DNA from: JBOFFC01 sp051648405
GTDB taxonomy: Bacteria; Planctomycetota; Planctomycetia; Pirellulales; Lacipirellulaceae
Assembly: GCA_051648405.1 (NCBI GenBank)
Contig: JBOFFC010000033.1
Location: forward strand, 1-18,785
Length of the DNA stretch: 18,785 nucleotides
Direction of reading: 5' to 3'
Positions within the stretch are counted from its first letter, which is position 1. The number at the start of each line of letters is the position of its first letter. The translations under genes were made by a program, and so were the position numbers. The notes beneath the pieces are model-generated. The model worked only from the letters and a program-made list of their open reading frames with translations. It had not been told where the DNA came from and ran no database searches. Positions 7,668 to 14,649 of the stretch are shown in pieces.

Positions 7668-7699
7668 CGCCGGCCCCCTTCCTCGGAAGGGGGCCGGCG
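7668..7699 (+). terminator. Strong GC-rich hairpin after the PA2169-type gene
   Basis: A perfect stem of 14 base pairs (7668-7681 with 7686-7699) closes on a CTCG tetraloop, starting 17 bases after the stop codon. It is followed by ACTCGGTTAA rather than a T-run. It probably ends or attenuates the upstream transcript, or protects its 3' end, before the YciF-like gene. Confidence 0.55.
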
Positions 7700-7724
7700 A
7701 CTCGGTTAATGGCGGCCCGAAGTT

Positions 7725-7742
7725 GCCGCACGCGCGTGCGGC
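7725..7742. promoter_or_regulatory. 18-base perfect palindrome upstream of the YciF-like gene
   Basis: GCCGCACGCGCGTGCGGC is fully self-complementary and ends 29 bases before the ATG at 7772. It could be an operator or a leader hairpin for the YciF-like gene. It consists mainly of CG and GC steps, so chance formation in high-GC DNA is possible. Confidence 0.3.
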
Positions 7743-7771
7743 GCTATCCCCACTCTTACGAGGAGACCGAG

Positions 7772-8266
7772 ATGGTCCTCGACACGCTTGAGAAGCTGTT
7801 CGTTCACGAGTTGAAGGACCTGTACAGCGCCGAGTCTCAGCTCGCGGAGGCGCTGCCAAAGATGGCGGACGGGGCGTCCGACCCGTCTCTGAAGGCGGCT
7901 TTCAAACACCACTTGGCGGAGACCAAGGTTCATTTGGAGAGGCTCGACCAGATCTTCTCGAAACTCGACTACTCCCCGAAGGGGCACAAGTGCGCGGGGA
8001 TGGAAGGGTTGCTCAAAGAGGGAGCGGAGCTCCTGAAGGCCGAAGGAGAGAAGGCAGTCATCGACGCCGCCTTGATCGGGGCCGCGCAGCGCGTCGAGCA
8101 TTACGAGATGGCTGGCTACGGCACGGCCTACGCGTTCGCCGAGAAGTTGCGGCGTTACGACGACTCGGACCTGCTGCAGCAGACCCTCGAAGAGGAAGGG
8201 GCGACGGATCGCACGCTCTCGCGGATCGCGTGGCGGATTGTCAACTACAAAGCCTCGGAAGCCTGA
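7772..8266 (+). CDS. YciF/YciE-like ferritin-like stress protein (DUF892)
   Basis: A 164-residue protein. The ATG at 7772 is chosen because GAGGAGA lies just upstream and because the protein then starts at the family's usual point (VLDTLEKLFVHELKDLYSAE). The four-helix DUF892 pattern is clear: residues 4-32 with LYSAESQL (E21), 38-66 with HHLAETKVHLERL (E50, H54), 93-125 with RVEHYEMAGYG (E109, H110, E112), and 132-158 with LEEEGATD (E140-E142). These acidic and histidine residues match the di-metal site described for E. coli YciF. The length is normal (about 160-170). The family is induced by osmotic and general stress; its enzymatic role is unknown. It is cytoplasmic with no signal. The gene is the third of a same-strand run and is followed by a strong terminator-like hairpin. 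Confidence 0.93.
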   Translation: MVLDTLEKLFVHELKDLYSAESQLAEALPKMADGASDPSLKAAFKHHLAETKVHLERLDQIFSKLDYSPKGHKCAGMEGLLKEGAELLKAEGEKAVIDAALIGAAQRVEHYEMAGYGTAYAFAEKLRRYDDSDLLQQTLEEEGATDRTLSRIAWRIVNYKASEA

Positions 8267-8277
8267 CTTGCCCGGCA

Positions 8278-8320
8278 GAAACGCCGGCGTGATCGCTCGA
8301 TTGCGCTGGCGTTTCCCTTT
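8278..8320 (+). terminator. Intrinsic terminator after the YciF-like gene
   Basis: GAAACGCCGGCG at 8278-8289 pairs with CGCTGGCGTTTC at 8304-8315 (12 pairs, one of them G-T), and the inner bases can extend the stem to a GCTC tetraloop. CCCTTT follows immediately. It begins 12 bases after the YciF-like stop codon. Confidence 0.65.
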
Positions 8321-8471
8321 GCGCTCGCGCAGACCGCTGCGTTGCAACGCTCCGACAGCGGAGTGCTGACAGCGGTGGTGGGCTGGGGCGTGGCAGGTAC
8401 GAGAACGGTAACGGCCGGGCGAGCGCTCGGCCTCAACGGGCGATCCTCGTTTTCCGCCAAAGCGTGCGCGC

Positions 8472-9518
8472 ATGGATCGGTTCCAGTGTCGGTGTGGCGC
8501 TACCCTCTTCTTTGAGAGCGCTCGCTGCGTCGCGTGTGGTTGCGACGTCGGTTGGTGCGACTCGTGTGAAGCGATCGTCGGACTCGACGTCGAGCGGCGT
8601 TGTACGAGCGGGCGTTGCACCGCCGGTCCCTTCGCTCTGTGCGCCAATCGTCGCAACTTCGCCGTTTGCAACGGGCTCGTCACTGCCGGAACGGGCGACT
8701 CGGTGGCGTCGTTGTGCCGGTGGTGCCGGCGCACACGCCAGATCCCCGACGTCACCGACCCGTCGGCCGTGCGCCGCTGGGTGCGACTGGAGCGGGCGAA
8801 GCGGCGGCTCTTGTTCGAGCTCACACGCCTCGGGCTCGACGACGCGATCCTCGACGGCATCCCGCCACTGGTCTTCGACTTCCTTGCGGACACGCCGGAC
8901 CGGAAGGTCCTTACCGGGCACGCCGACGGTGTGGTAACGGTGAACATCGCCGAGGCCGACTCCGTTCATCGCGAGCGGCTGCGCCGCGAGATGGACGAGC
9001 CGCACCGAACCTTGATCGGCCACCTTCGGCACGAGTTTGCCCACTACCTCTGGCTGAGGCTGGTAGATGGGTCGCGCGACGCGCCCGCCGCAACGCTGTT
9101 CGGGGATGCCGGCGCAGTCGTCTACGCCGACGCGCTCGCTGCGTACTACGAGCAGGGCCCTCCGGAAAACTGGGCCGACTCGTTCATCAGCGCCTACGCG
9201 ACTGCCCATCCGTGGGAAGACTTCGCCGAGACGGCGGCGTTCTACCTCGACTTGCGTGCGGTGCTCCACACGCTCGTCGCTTGGGGGACGGTCCGGCACG
9301 CGGACGAGATCACCGACCTATTGTCCACCTACATCGGTGCGGGGGTTGTGATCAACGAAGTCAATCGAACGATGGGCCTGACCGATCTCGTCCCCGAGGT
9401 TCTGTCCCAGCCGGTGATCGACAAGCTGATGTTCGTACACAGTCTGATCGACTCGGTGTCACCGACCTGTGGCCTCGGCGAGGCGTCGCTCGGCGCAGCC
9501 CCGTTCTTGTTGGATTGA
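8472..9518 (+). CDS. Zinc-ribbon putative metallopeptidase (Peptidase_Mx-like)
   Basis: A 348-residue protein. Residues 1-90 are cysteine-rich: C6, C8, C19, C22, C24, C29, C32, C44, C49, C57, C66, C82 and C85, consistent with two or more zinc ribbons. After a helical linker (RRWVRLERAKRRLLFEL, 101-117), residues about 120-330 form the catalytic part. The metal motif HEFAH (H187-E188-x-x-H191) sits in GHLRHEFAHYLWLRL, close to the family form GHLRHExGHYxW. A second element, HPWEDFAETAAFYLD (246-260), supplies the downstream acidic residues expected for the third zinc ligand. The family is named as putative zinc peptidase; its substrate is unknown. There is no signal peptide, so it is cytoplasmic. 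The ATG at 8472 has no clear ribosome-binding site but places the first CxC where the family begins. The gene stands between terminators and is probably transcribed alone. Confidence 0.85.
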   Translation: MDRFQCRCGATLFFESARCVACGCDVGWCDSCEAIVGLDVERRCTSGRCTAGPFALCANRRNFAVCNGLVTAGTGDSVASLCRWCRRTRQIPDVTDPSAVRRWVRLERAKRRLLFELTRLGLDDAILDGIPPLVFDFLADTPDRKVLTGHADGVVTVNIAEADSVHRERLRREMDEPHRTLIGHLRHEFAHYLWLRLVDGSRDAPAATLFGDAGAVVYADALAAYYEQGPPENWADSFISAYATAHPWEDFAETAAFYLDLRAVLHTLVAWGTVRHADEITDLLSTYIGAGVVINEVNRTMGLTDLVPEVLSQPVIDKLMFVHSLIDSVSPTCGLGEASLGAAPFLLD

Positions 9519-9637
9519 GCCGAGCGTGGGGCAGCGGCCAGGTCGATCGCCTACGCGAGCGCCGCTGTCGTTCGACACGCCAACGCGCGCCGGAACGCCC
9601 GCGCCCCGCGACCGGTCAGACCGACACTAAACAAAGA

Positions 9638-9675
9638 AAGGGCTCCCGTCACCACCGGCGACGGGAGCCCTTCTC
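9638..9675 (-). terminator. Terminator of the DUF4142 gene, possibly bidirectional
   Basis: AAGGGCTCCCGTC at 9638-9650 pairs perfectly with GACGGGAGCCCTT at 9660-9672 (13 pairs, nine-base loop). On the minus strand the stem is followed by CTTTCTTTGTTTAG-type sequence (complement of 9626-9640), a good T-tract for the DUF4142 gene. On the plus strand TTCTC follows, so weak termination of the peptidase transcript is also possible. Confidence 0.8.
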
Positions 9676-9709
9676 AGTCATGCAGACGCTAGCGAGAAGT
9701 TGTGATTGC

Positions 9710-10504
9710 TTACCGCTGGTCGCGGTCCCGACCGGCTTGGCGATTGTCCTTGTCAATCGCTTTGCACAGCTTCTTCGCCTCCGCGAAGTGGTCCTTCATT
9801 ACCTTGGTCTGCTGTTCGGCGACGGTCTTCAGGCTCGGCGTGGCGAACTCCTCCGCCGTCTTAAGCTTGGAGAGCATGGCGATGTGGGCCCCCATCTGCG
9901 AGCCGACGAAGGCCGCGTCAAAGTCGTCCTCCGGAATGTCCTTCATCTCGGCCATGGTTAGCTTCAGGCACTCCGTCGCCATGGACTTCTGCATCGCAAA
10001 CATCTGTCCGTCAGCCGACCCCGACACCGTTTGGCCCGTCGTCGATTGACCCGTCGTCGATTGGCCCGCCGATGAAGAGCTACCGGCGAGTGGTTGCGTC
10101 TGGCTGTTCGTCGCGCTCGTCCCATCGTCGGAGTTGGAATCCCGTCCGTCGTCGCCCTTGCCCGACAGGCTGCGAGCGTTTCGAGCGTGCATCGGAGCGA
10201 ACCGCGTGAGGTCGTCGATCGCCTTCTCGTGAGCGTTCTCAATCTGCTTCGCGAACTGCTTCACGTCGTCGTTCTGTGCACGTTCGGCGGCGAACTGAGC
10301 CAATTGGACTTGTTCCTGGTGCGCAAGCATCAGGCAACCGGCGATTGACTTGTCGGTTTCCGCCGGGGAGCTCATCGTCGTGCTTTGGGCGATCTGCGAT
10401 TGGCCGACGGTGTGGGGTTGCTGCTGGACAACGGTCTGTCCAACCGCCTGACAGCCAAAGAGCGCCACACAGGCGGCGGCGCGGGTAACGGAGCGGGTGA
10501 TCAT
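9710..10504 (-). CDS. Exported DUF4142 protein with an internal low-complexity linker
   Basis: A 264-residue protein. The ATG at 10504 has GAGGA seven bases upstream. An N-terminal signal is seen (ITRSVTRAAACVALFG); C18 in LFGC resembles a poor lipobox, so either a lipoprotein or cleavage near AVGQ is possible. DUF4142 proteins are ferritin-like helical bundles, exported, of unknown activity. Here the domain is in two parts: residues 48-104 (DKSIAGCLMLAHQEQVQLAQ, then VKQFAKQIENAHEKA) and 165-250 (DDFDAAFVGSQMGAHIAML, then EQQTKVMKDHFAEAKKL). They are separated by about 55 residues rich in S, T, G, D and Q, including GQSTT repeats; the usual family member is more compact (about 160-190 residues). 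The lipoprotein gene lies upstream on the same strand after a 179-base gap. I am confident of the family, less so of lipidation. Confidence 0.85.
   Translation of the reverse strand: MITRSVTRAAACVALFGCQAVGQTVVQQQPHTVGQSQIAQSTTMSSPAETDKSIAGCLMLAHQEQVQLAQFAAERAQNDDVKQFAKQIENAHEKAIDDLTRFAPMHARNARSLSGKGDDGRDSNSDDGTSATNSQTQPLAGSSSSAGQSTTGQSTTGQTVSGSADGQMFAMQKSMATECLKLTMAEMKDIPEDDFDAAFVGSQMGAHIAMLSKLKTAEEFATPSLKTVAEQQTKVMKDHFAEAKKLCKAIDKDNRQAGRDRDQR
10031..10075. repeat. 15-base tandem repeat inside the DUF4142 linker
   Basis: Three units start at 10031, 10046 and 10061. The first two are TTGGCCCGTCGTCGA and TTGACCCGTCGTCGA; the third diverges in its second half. On the coding (minus) strand they encode STTGQ-like units. 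The repeat length keeps the frame, so copy-number change would only lengthen the linker. Confidence 0.65.
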
Positions 10505-10536
10505 CGCGTGTTCCTCGTAGTAGAGTGGTGGTAATG

Positions 10537-10558
10537 CGATCCTTCGCTCGAAGGATCG
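10537..10558 (-). promoter_or_regulatory. Hairpin in the DUF4142 leader
   Basis: CGATCCTTC at 10537-10545 pairs perfectly with GAAGGATCG at 10550-10558 around a GCTC loop. It ends 33 bases upstream of the DUF4142 start codon on the minus strand. It could be an operator, a 5' leader stem-loop, or the terminator of the upstream lipoprotein gene, although no T-tract follows. Confidence 0.35.
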
Positions 10559-10683
10559 GTGATAGCCTTCACGTCAGAGTCGCGGCGCTCGTAGTCTTGC
10601 GCTGCATGGGAGGCAAGCCGTCCTGCCCGGCGAAGCACGGTCCTTCACGTTGGTACGCAACGCCGCAAGGGCCGTGAGCTTGA

Positions 10684-11001
10684 TCAAAGGGCGGGGGCCG
10701 GCGAAGGTTCTGGCGCCGTCTCGGTCTCGTCCAACGTAGCGTTGGGGGCAGGCCACGTCGGAGCGGTAGGCTGCTCAGGCTCCGCCTCCGTGGCCGCGCC
10801 ATCGCGAAGCGTGTCGTCCTCCGGGCGCGCTTCCACTCCGTCCATCGTTTGTTCCATCGATGGCGCGGGGCCAGTGATCACCGGCTTTCGCGTCTCCACC
10901 TCGGTGGCATCGTCGCATCCGGCGACCGCTGCGAGCAGAAACGCGGCAATGATCGTCGTTGGGAGCGCCTGAGCGCCCCGCCGGAGATTGCAGTAGAACA
11001 C
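10684..11001 (-). CDS. Small proline- and glutamate-rich lipoprotein
   Basis: A 105-residue protein starting at GTG 11001; AAGGAG lies seven bases upstream on the minus strand, which decides this start. The N-terminus has basic residues (NLRRG), a hydrophobic stretch (TTIIAAFLLAAVAGC) and a clear lipobox AVAGC with C29 as the lipidation site. The mature part is acidic and rich in P, E, T and A (GPAPSMEQ, AEPEQPTAPTWPAP, PEPSPAPAL), with no fold I recognise; it is probably unstructured and may act as a tether or spacer. D30-D31 after the Cys would favour inner-membrane retention under the enterobacterial +2 rule, but that rule may not apply here. The DUF4142 gene follows on the same strand, so the two could be co-transcribed. 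It is a real coding unit judging by signal and ribosome site; the function is unknown. Confidence 0.75.
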   Translation of the reverse strand: MFYCNLRRGAQALPTTIIAAFLLAAVAGCDDATEVETRKPVITGPAPSMEQTMDGVEARPEDDTLRDGAATEAEPEQPTAPTWPAPNATLDETETAPEPSPAPAL

Positions 11002-11500
11002 GGATTACTCCTTCAAAGGGGGAAGTGAAGCTAGCCGAACGCGGAGTCCGCCTTGGTAGAGCGGCATCGACGGCGGGGCTGTTGTTAGGCGCGATCGTCG
11101 GAGGCGGGGCGACGCGTCGTCGCCGCAGTCGCACAACCAATGCAATTGGCGTGCCGCGTACCGCGGATTGCCCCTCTGACGAATCGGTGGGCCGTTGCGA
11201 ATCGCGGCCCCGTGCCCGCACCGATCAGAAATCGACTGAGTCTCGCGCAGCGAGTCGGGGTGGTCCGTGCCGATCCAACCTGACCGCGCGGAGTCCGTCG
11301 GAGAACGCAATTACGCTCGGCCCGACGTTCGTACGGCGGTGGGGCAACGCGGGCTTGAACGGGTCGGTCTCGCGGTCGAGGGCGCACGGAGCGGGGCGCA
11401 CGGTTTGCACTGCGAGCGACTCGTCGCTCGACTCAATCGGTAGCGTTCACCCGAGGCCGCGGTGACCGCTCGCGGCTCCATCGTCAACAAAGGCCCTCTT
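11002..11500. other. 499-base divergent intergenic region, no gene seen
   Basis: This separates the lipoprotein gene (minus) from the dehydrogenase gene (plus). Open frames exist on both strands but show no ribosome-binding site or known product. Two short inverted repeats are visible: GGCGACG-CGT-CGTCGCC at 11108-11124 and one at 11413-11430 (listed separately). Confidence 0.45.
11413..11430. promoter_or_regulatory. Inverted repeat upstream of the dehydrogenase gene
   Basis: CGAGCGAC at 11413-11420 and GTCGCTCG at 11423-11430 are perfect complements with a two-base spacer, about 70 bases before the ATG at 11501. The size and position suit a TetR-type operator, but no regulator gene is adjacent. 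Confidence 0.25.
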
Positions 11501-12379
11501 ATGAACGTCGCCGATCCGCGCTCGCTCTACCCCCGCCCCCCTTTTCGTGCGCAGCAACCGCTCGACAACCCCGGCGCTACCCGTTCGATGGCCCCGACGC
11601 CGGACCACGGTGAAGATTCGTACCAAGGAAGCGGGCGGCTTGAGGGGGGGGTCGCCGTGGTGACCGGGGGCGACAGCGGAATCGGCCGCGCCGTCTCGAT
11701 TGCGTACGCGCGCGAGGGGGCGGACGTAGTGGTTGGTTACTTCACCCACGCGGAAGACGCGGAGACCACCGCTGAACTCGTACGACGTGCGGGCCGTCGG
11801 GCCACGACGTTCGACGGCGACCTACGCGAGGAAGCGGCGTGTGTCGCCATGATCGACGCCACTGTTGCCGAGTTCGGCCGCGTCACCGTCCTGGTGAACA
11901 ACGCCGCTTACCAGGAGTCGGGGGAGGTCGTCGAGGACTTCTCAACCGCGCTCTTCGACCGCATCTTCCGGACGAACGTTTACGCCCCCTTCTTCTTGTC
12001 GAAGGCCGCACTGGCCGTTATGGAGCCCGGGGCTTCCATCATCAACACGGTCTCGATCCAAGGCTATGTTCCGTCTCCGTCGTTGCTCCCCTACGCCGCT
12101 TCGAAGGCGGCCTTGATCAGCCTCACCAAGGGATTCGCCAAGCTCGCGATGGAGCGCGGCGTACGCGTCAACGCCGTTGCGCCGGGCCCGGTCTGGACAC
12201 CCTTTATCCCCTCCTCCATGCCCCAAGAAGCGTTCTTGAACTTCGGCGCCGACACCCAGTTTGGTCGACCAGCGCAACCTGCCGAGCTTGCGCACTTGTA
12301 CGTCTGGTTGGCGTCCCCGCAGGCCAGCTACGTTACCGCCGAGGTCTACGGCGCCACGGGTGGCAGCTCGCCGTTTTGA
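11501..12379 (+). CDS. Short-chain dehydrogenase of the GSP39/YghA type
   Basis: A 292-residue NAD(P)-dependent oxidoreductase. The ATG at 11501 is preferred, with AAAGG nine bases upstream; a GTG at 11462 would add 13 residues without a better site. After a 45-residue polar N-terminal extension with PRPPF and LDNPG, typical of the YghA/GSP39 subgroup, the Rossmann fold begins at GGVAVVTGGDSGIG (TGxxxGIG at 55-62). NNAA at 133-136 and the catalytic set N159, S185 (VSIQG), Y198 and K202 (YAASK) are intact. NAVAPGPVWTP (224-234) follows the active site, and the chain ends at YGATGGSSPF as in the subgroup. The substrate is not known; related proteins reduce aldehydes or sugars and are induced by general stress in Bacillus. 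It is cytoplasmic. It converges with the permease gene, with only 27 bases between the stop codons. Confidence 0.92.
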   Translation: MNVADPRSLYPRPPFRAQQPLDNPGATRSMAPTPDHGEDSYQGSGRLEGGVAVVTGGDSGIGRAVSIAYAREGADVVVGYFTHAEDAETTAELVRRAGRRATTFDGDLREEAACVAMIDATVAEFGRVTVLVNNAAYQESGEVVEDFSTALFDRIFRTNVYAPFFLSKAALAVMEPGASIINTVSIQGYVPSPSLLPYAASKAALISLTKGFAKLAMERGVRVNAVAPGPVWTPFIPSSMPQEAFLNFGADTQFGRPAQPAELAHLYVWLASPQASYVTAEVYGATGGSSPF

Positions 12380-12406
12380 GAAGCTCGACGAAGCCCCTTC
12401 TCCGCT

Positions 12407-13585
12407 CTACGGCGACAGGTAAACGCCGAAAGCCTTGAGTGCAGGGTGATTGTCGCACACGATCTTCAGCGAGAGCAGCAGCGGCACCGCAAGGATGCCA
12501 CCCACGATCCCCCAGATCCAACCCCCGAACAGGATCGCCAACAAGATCATCACAGGGTTGAGATCGATGGAGCGTCCGAGGATTACGGGAGTGACAAAGT
12601 TGGTCTCGATCAGATTGACCCCCAGGTAGATCAGCGGTGGCAACGCCGCGGCGCCCAGCGTGGGAAACGAAGACAAGGACGCCAGAGACATCACGCCGAC
12701 GCCGACGACCAAGCCCACCAAAGGGACGAAGTTGAGCACCGCCGCCATGACGCCCCACAGCCCGGGGTTCGGCATCCCGACCAACCATAGCCCGCACCCC
12801 ACGCCGACGCCGAGCCCCGCGTTGATCAGCGTGATCGCCCCGAGGTAGGTCGAGATCTTCGATTCGATGGTCCGGATCAGGACCACTACGTCGCGCTTGT
12901 TCCGCCAAGTCGGCGCGATCTCCACCGTCTTCTCTAAGAATCGATCTCCCGCAGCCAGCAGGTAATACAGCAGGACGAGTGTGCTGGCTGTCGTCGTCAG
13001 CATCCCCCCCGTAGTGCTGACGAGCTGACCCGTTAGCGCCGGCTGCTCGACCCGCACCGAAACAGGAACGTTGTCGCCCGGCATGGCGCCGAGCTTATCG
13101 ACGGTCTGGGTCGCGGCTTGGAGCGGGGCCAGCGGCTTCATGATCGACCGAAGCCTCTTGCTGACCTGCTCGAGGCTTTCCGGCGCCTGCCGCACCCATT
13201 CGGTCGCTGGACCCGACAACGCCACCGTACCCGCCACCAAGCCACCGATCGGCAACACGAGGAGCAGCGCCGCGGAGACCACGTTCGGCAGGTGCAAGCG
13301 TCCCAGCGCCACCATGATCGGCTTAAGTAGCAGGCTCAGCACAAACGCGAGCGCGACCGGCATCAGCACGGCCTTCGCGAAGTAGAGCGTATAGGCGGTG
13401 GACAGGGCTGTTAGCACTACCAGGCACACCGTCCCCAATGTCGCGAGCCCCGCCGAGTCGGAGGGCGCCTCCGCTCCCGCGGCGACGACCTCGGCGAGCG
13501 GAGCGCTGGGCGGTGCAAGAGGAGAGGCGCTGTCGGGCGCGCTGGGTGGGCGTACGGCGTCGATTGTCAGATGCGGACTGTTCAT
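12407..13585 (-). CDS. AI-2E family permease
   Basis: A 392-residue membrane protein from ATG 13585; the open frame continues to a TTG at 13648, which I regard as non-coding. There is no strong ribosome-binding site. Residues 1-45 are a Pro/Ala/Ser-rich cytoplasmic extension. Helices follow at about 47-67, 70-90, 100-125, 197-212, 247-270, 275-302, 308-328 and 343-372, with a large soluble loop (126-195) between the third and fourth helices as in the family. Family landmarks are LNFVPLVG (284-291), NLIETNFVTPVILGRSIDLN (324-343) and ILFGGWIWGIVGGILAVPLL (351-370). AI-2E proteins are named after the AI-2 exporter TqsA, but many members transport sodium/protons or unknown solutes, so a quorum-sensing role should not be assumed. 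It is convergent with the dehydrogenase gene and divergent from the CsbD gene. Confidence 0.92.
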   Translation of the reverse strand: MNSPHLTIDAVRPPSAPDSASPLAPPSAPLAEVVAAGAEAPSDSAGLATLGTVCLVVLTALSTAYTLYFAKAVLMPVALAFVLSLLLKPIMVALGRLHLPNVVSAALLLVLPIGGLVAGTVALSGPATEWVRQAPESLEQVSKRLRSIMKPLAPLQAATQTVDKLGAMPGDNVPVSVRVEQPALTGQLVSTTGGMLTTTASTLVLLYYLLAAGDRFLEKTVEIAPTWRNKRDVVVLIRTIESKISTYLGAITLINAGLGVGVGCGLWLVGMPNPGLWGVMAAVLNFVPLVGLVVGVGVMSLASLSSFPTLGAAALPPLIYLGVNLIETNFVTPVILGRSIDLNPVMILLAILFGGWIWGIVGGILAVPLLLSLKIVCDNHPALKAFGVYLSP

Positions 13586-13900
13586 TGATTGGGGGTTGCC
13601 TGTTGAAGCGGGGTGCGCTGACTCGGTCCGTCCATACCTTCCCCGCAATGATCATGCCGCGAACTCTGATCGGATTGCTGCGACGCGTTGACCCCGGCGC
13701 CGCAGCGTAGCGCTCCCCCGCGCCAATCTGGTCGCCCAGCGGCCAACTGCGCCGCTCACCAAGGCCGTGTTCGGGATGTTTGCGGCGCGTTTGCAGTTGG
13801 CGCGAGACTTGCACCCCCTTGGCCGCAACGCGACGCAACGCGGCTGGCTTCGCGGAGTTTTACCCAACACCGTTACAACGCACAAAAAGGTGGAGTCATC

Positions 13901-14326
13901 ATGACGGCAACGTCGCAGCAAATCGAAGGGGGCTGGAACGAGCTCAAGGGGAAGGTCAAGAAGAAGTGGGGGGCTCTGAACGACGACGAGCTCCGCCAGT
14001 TCCAGGGATCGACGCAAGAGCTCGTCGGCATGGTCGAACGCGCAACCGGGACCGCGAGGAAAGAGGTTGAAGAGTTCGTAGCCAGCCTGCACGGCCAAGT
14101 TGGCCCGAAGATCGGCCAGGCGGTCGAGGCGGTGCAAAGCTACGCGGGGGACGCCGCCGAAGCCGCCGGCGAGGCGATTAGCCGCGTCCGCGATCAAGTC
14201 GCAGCGACGCATGCGGACGCAGAGAACCTGGTCCGTCAGCGGCCCGTCGAGTCGGTCGCCGTTGCGTTCGGCGCCGGGATCATCGCCGGTGTCGTGATCG
14301 GGCTAATGAATAGCTCTCGTCGTTAA
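13901..14326 (+). CDS. CsbD-like protein fused to a DUF883-type membrane tail
   Basis: A 141-residue protein. The ATG at 13901 has a strong ribosome-binding site (AAGGTGGAG) six bases upstream. Residues 5-55 are CsbD-like: IEGGWNELKGKVKKKWG, then LNDDELRQFQG and ELVGMVERATGTARKEVEE. CsbD is a small sigma-B-dependent stress protein of unknown mechanism. Residues 60-112 are an Ala/Glu-rich amphipathic helix. Residues 113-136 (RQRPVESVAVAFGAG, then IIAGVVIGLM) form a membrane helix starting at a Pro with a glycine zipper, as at the C-terminus of DUF883 proteins (ElaB/YqjD/YgaM, inner-membrane anchored and ribosome-associated). Ordinary CsbD proteins are about 60-70 residues and lack a membrane segment, so this is a two-part architecture. 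It is the first gene of a six-gene run on the plus strand. Confidence 0.87.
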   Translation: MTATSQQIEGGWNELKGKVKKKWGALNDDELRQFQGSTQELVGMVERATGTARKEVEEFVASLHGQVGPKIGQAVEAVQSYAGDAAEAAGEAISRVRDQVAATHADAENLVRQRPVESVAVAFGAGIIAGVVIGLMNSSRR

Positions 14327-14366
14327 GCGACGGACCCTCCCCACTCTCTCGACCACCGGAGACACG

Positions 14367-14645
14367 ATGTCGGAAGTAAAGGAAACAGACGCTACTTCAT
14401 GCCCGGCAGGCTGGTTCGGGCGGTGCATGTCGGACCACCCCGACCTGGCCGTGATCTCAGTAGCCGCGGCCGGCGTGCTGGCCGGGGTACTGCTAAGCGG
14501 GCTGATCGTCGATCGGAGCCCTTCGCGCCGGCTGCACGCTAGCGGAATGGCGTCGGACCTCGGCAAGTACCTGATGGAAGCGTTGGAGAAGAACGCCCCG
14601 TCGGGCATTGGCCAGTTGCTCGATCGTATCCCGTCACGGCGGTAG
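14367..14645 (+). CDS. Small single-pass membrane protein
   Basis: A 92-residue protein from ATG 14367, with GGAG six bases upstream, 40 bases after the CsbD-DUF883 gene. A short polar N-terminus with two cysteines (C12, C20) is followed by HPDLAVISV and a membrane helix (about 27-48, AAAGVLAGVLLSGLIV) with small residues spaced as in a glycine zipper. The C-terminal 44 residues are basic and amphipathic (SPSRRLHASG, LGKYLMEALEKNAP, IGQLLDRIPSRR). I do not recognise a named family. The Pro directly before the helix and the zipper resemble the DUF883 tail, but here the tail lies in the middle rather than at the end. It probably belongs to the same transcript as its neighbours. Confidence 0.72.
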   Translation: MSEVKETDATSCPAGWFGRCMSDHPDLAVISVAAAGVLAGVLLSGLIVDRSPSRRLHASGMASDLGKYLMEALEKNAPSGIGQLLDRIPSRR

Positions 14646-14649
14646 ACCC

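Noticed and set aside
7706..8947. Long minus-strand open frame over the YciF-like gene
   Set aside because: It crosses two plus-strand genes and a strong terminator hairpin, and has no recognisable domain.
8600..9961. Long plus-strand open frame over the peptidase gene
   Set aside because: An arginine-rich out-of-frame product of the peptidase gene that also runs through a strong terminator.
10959..11465. Open frame (plus) in the lipoprotein-dehydrogenase gap
   Set aside because: Arg/Ser-rich composition, no ribosome-binding site, and it overlaps the lipoprotein start region.
12407..13585. AI-2E permease as evidence of quorum sensing
   Set aside because: The family name is historical; most members have other or unknown substrates and no AI-2 genes are near.
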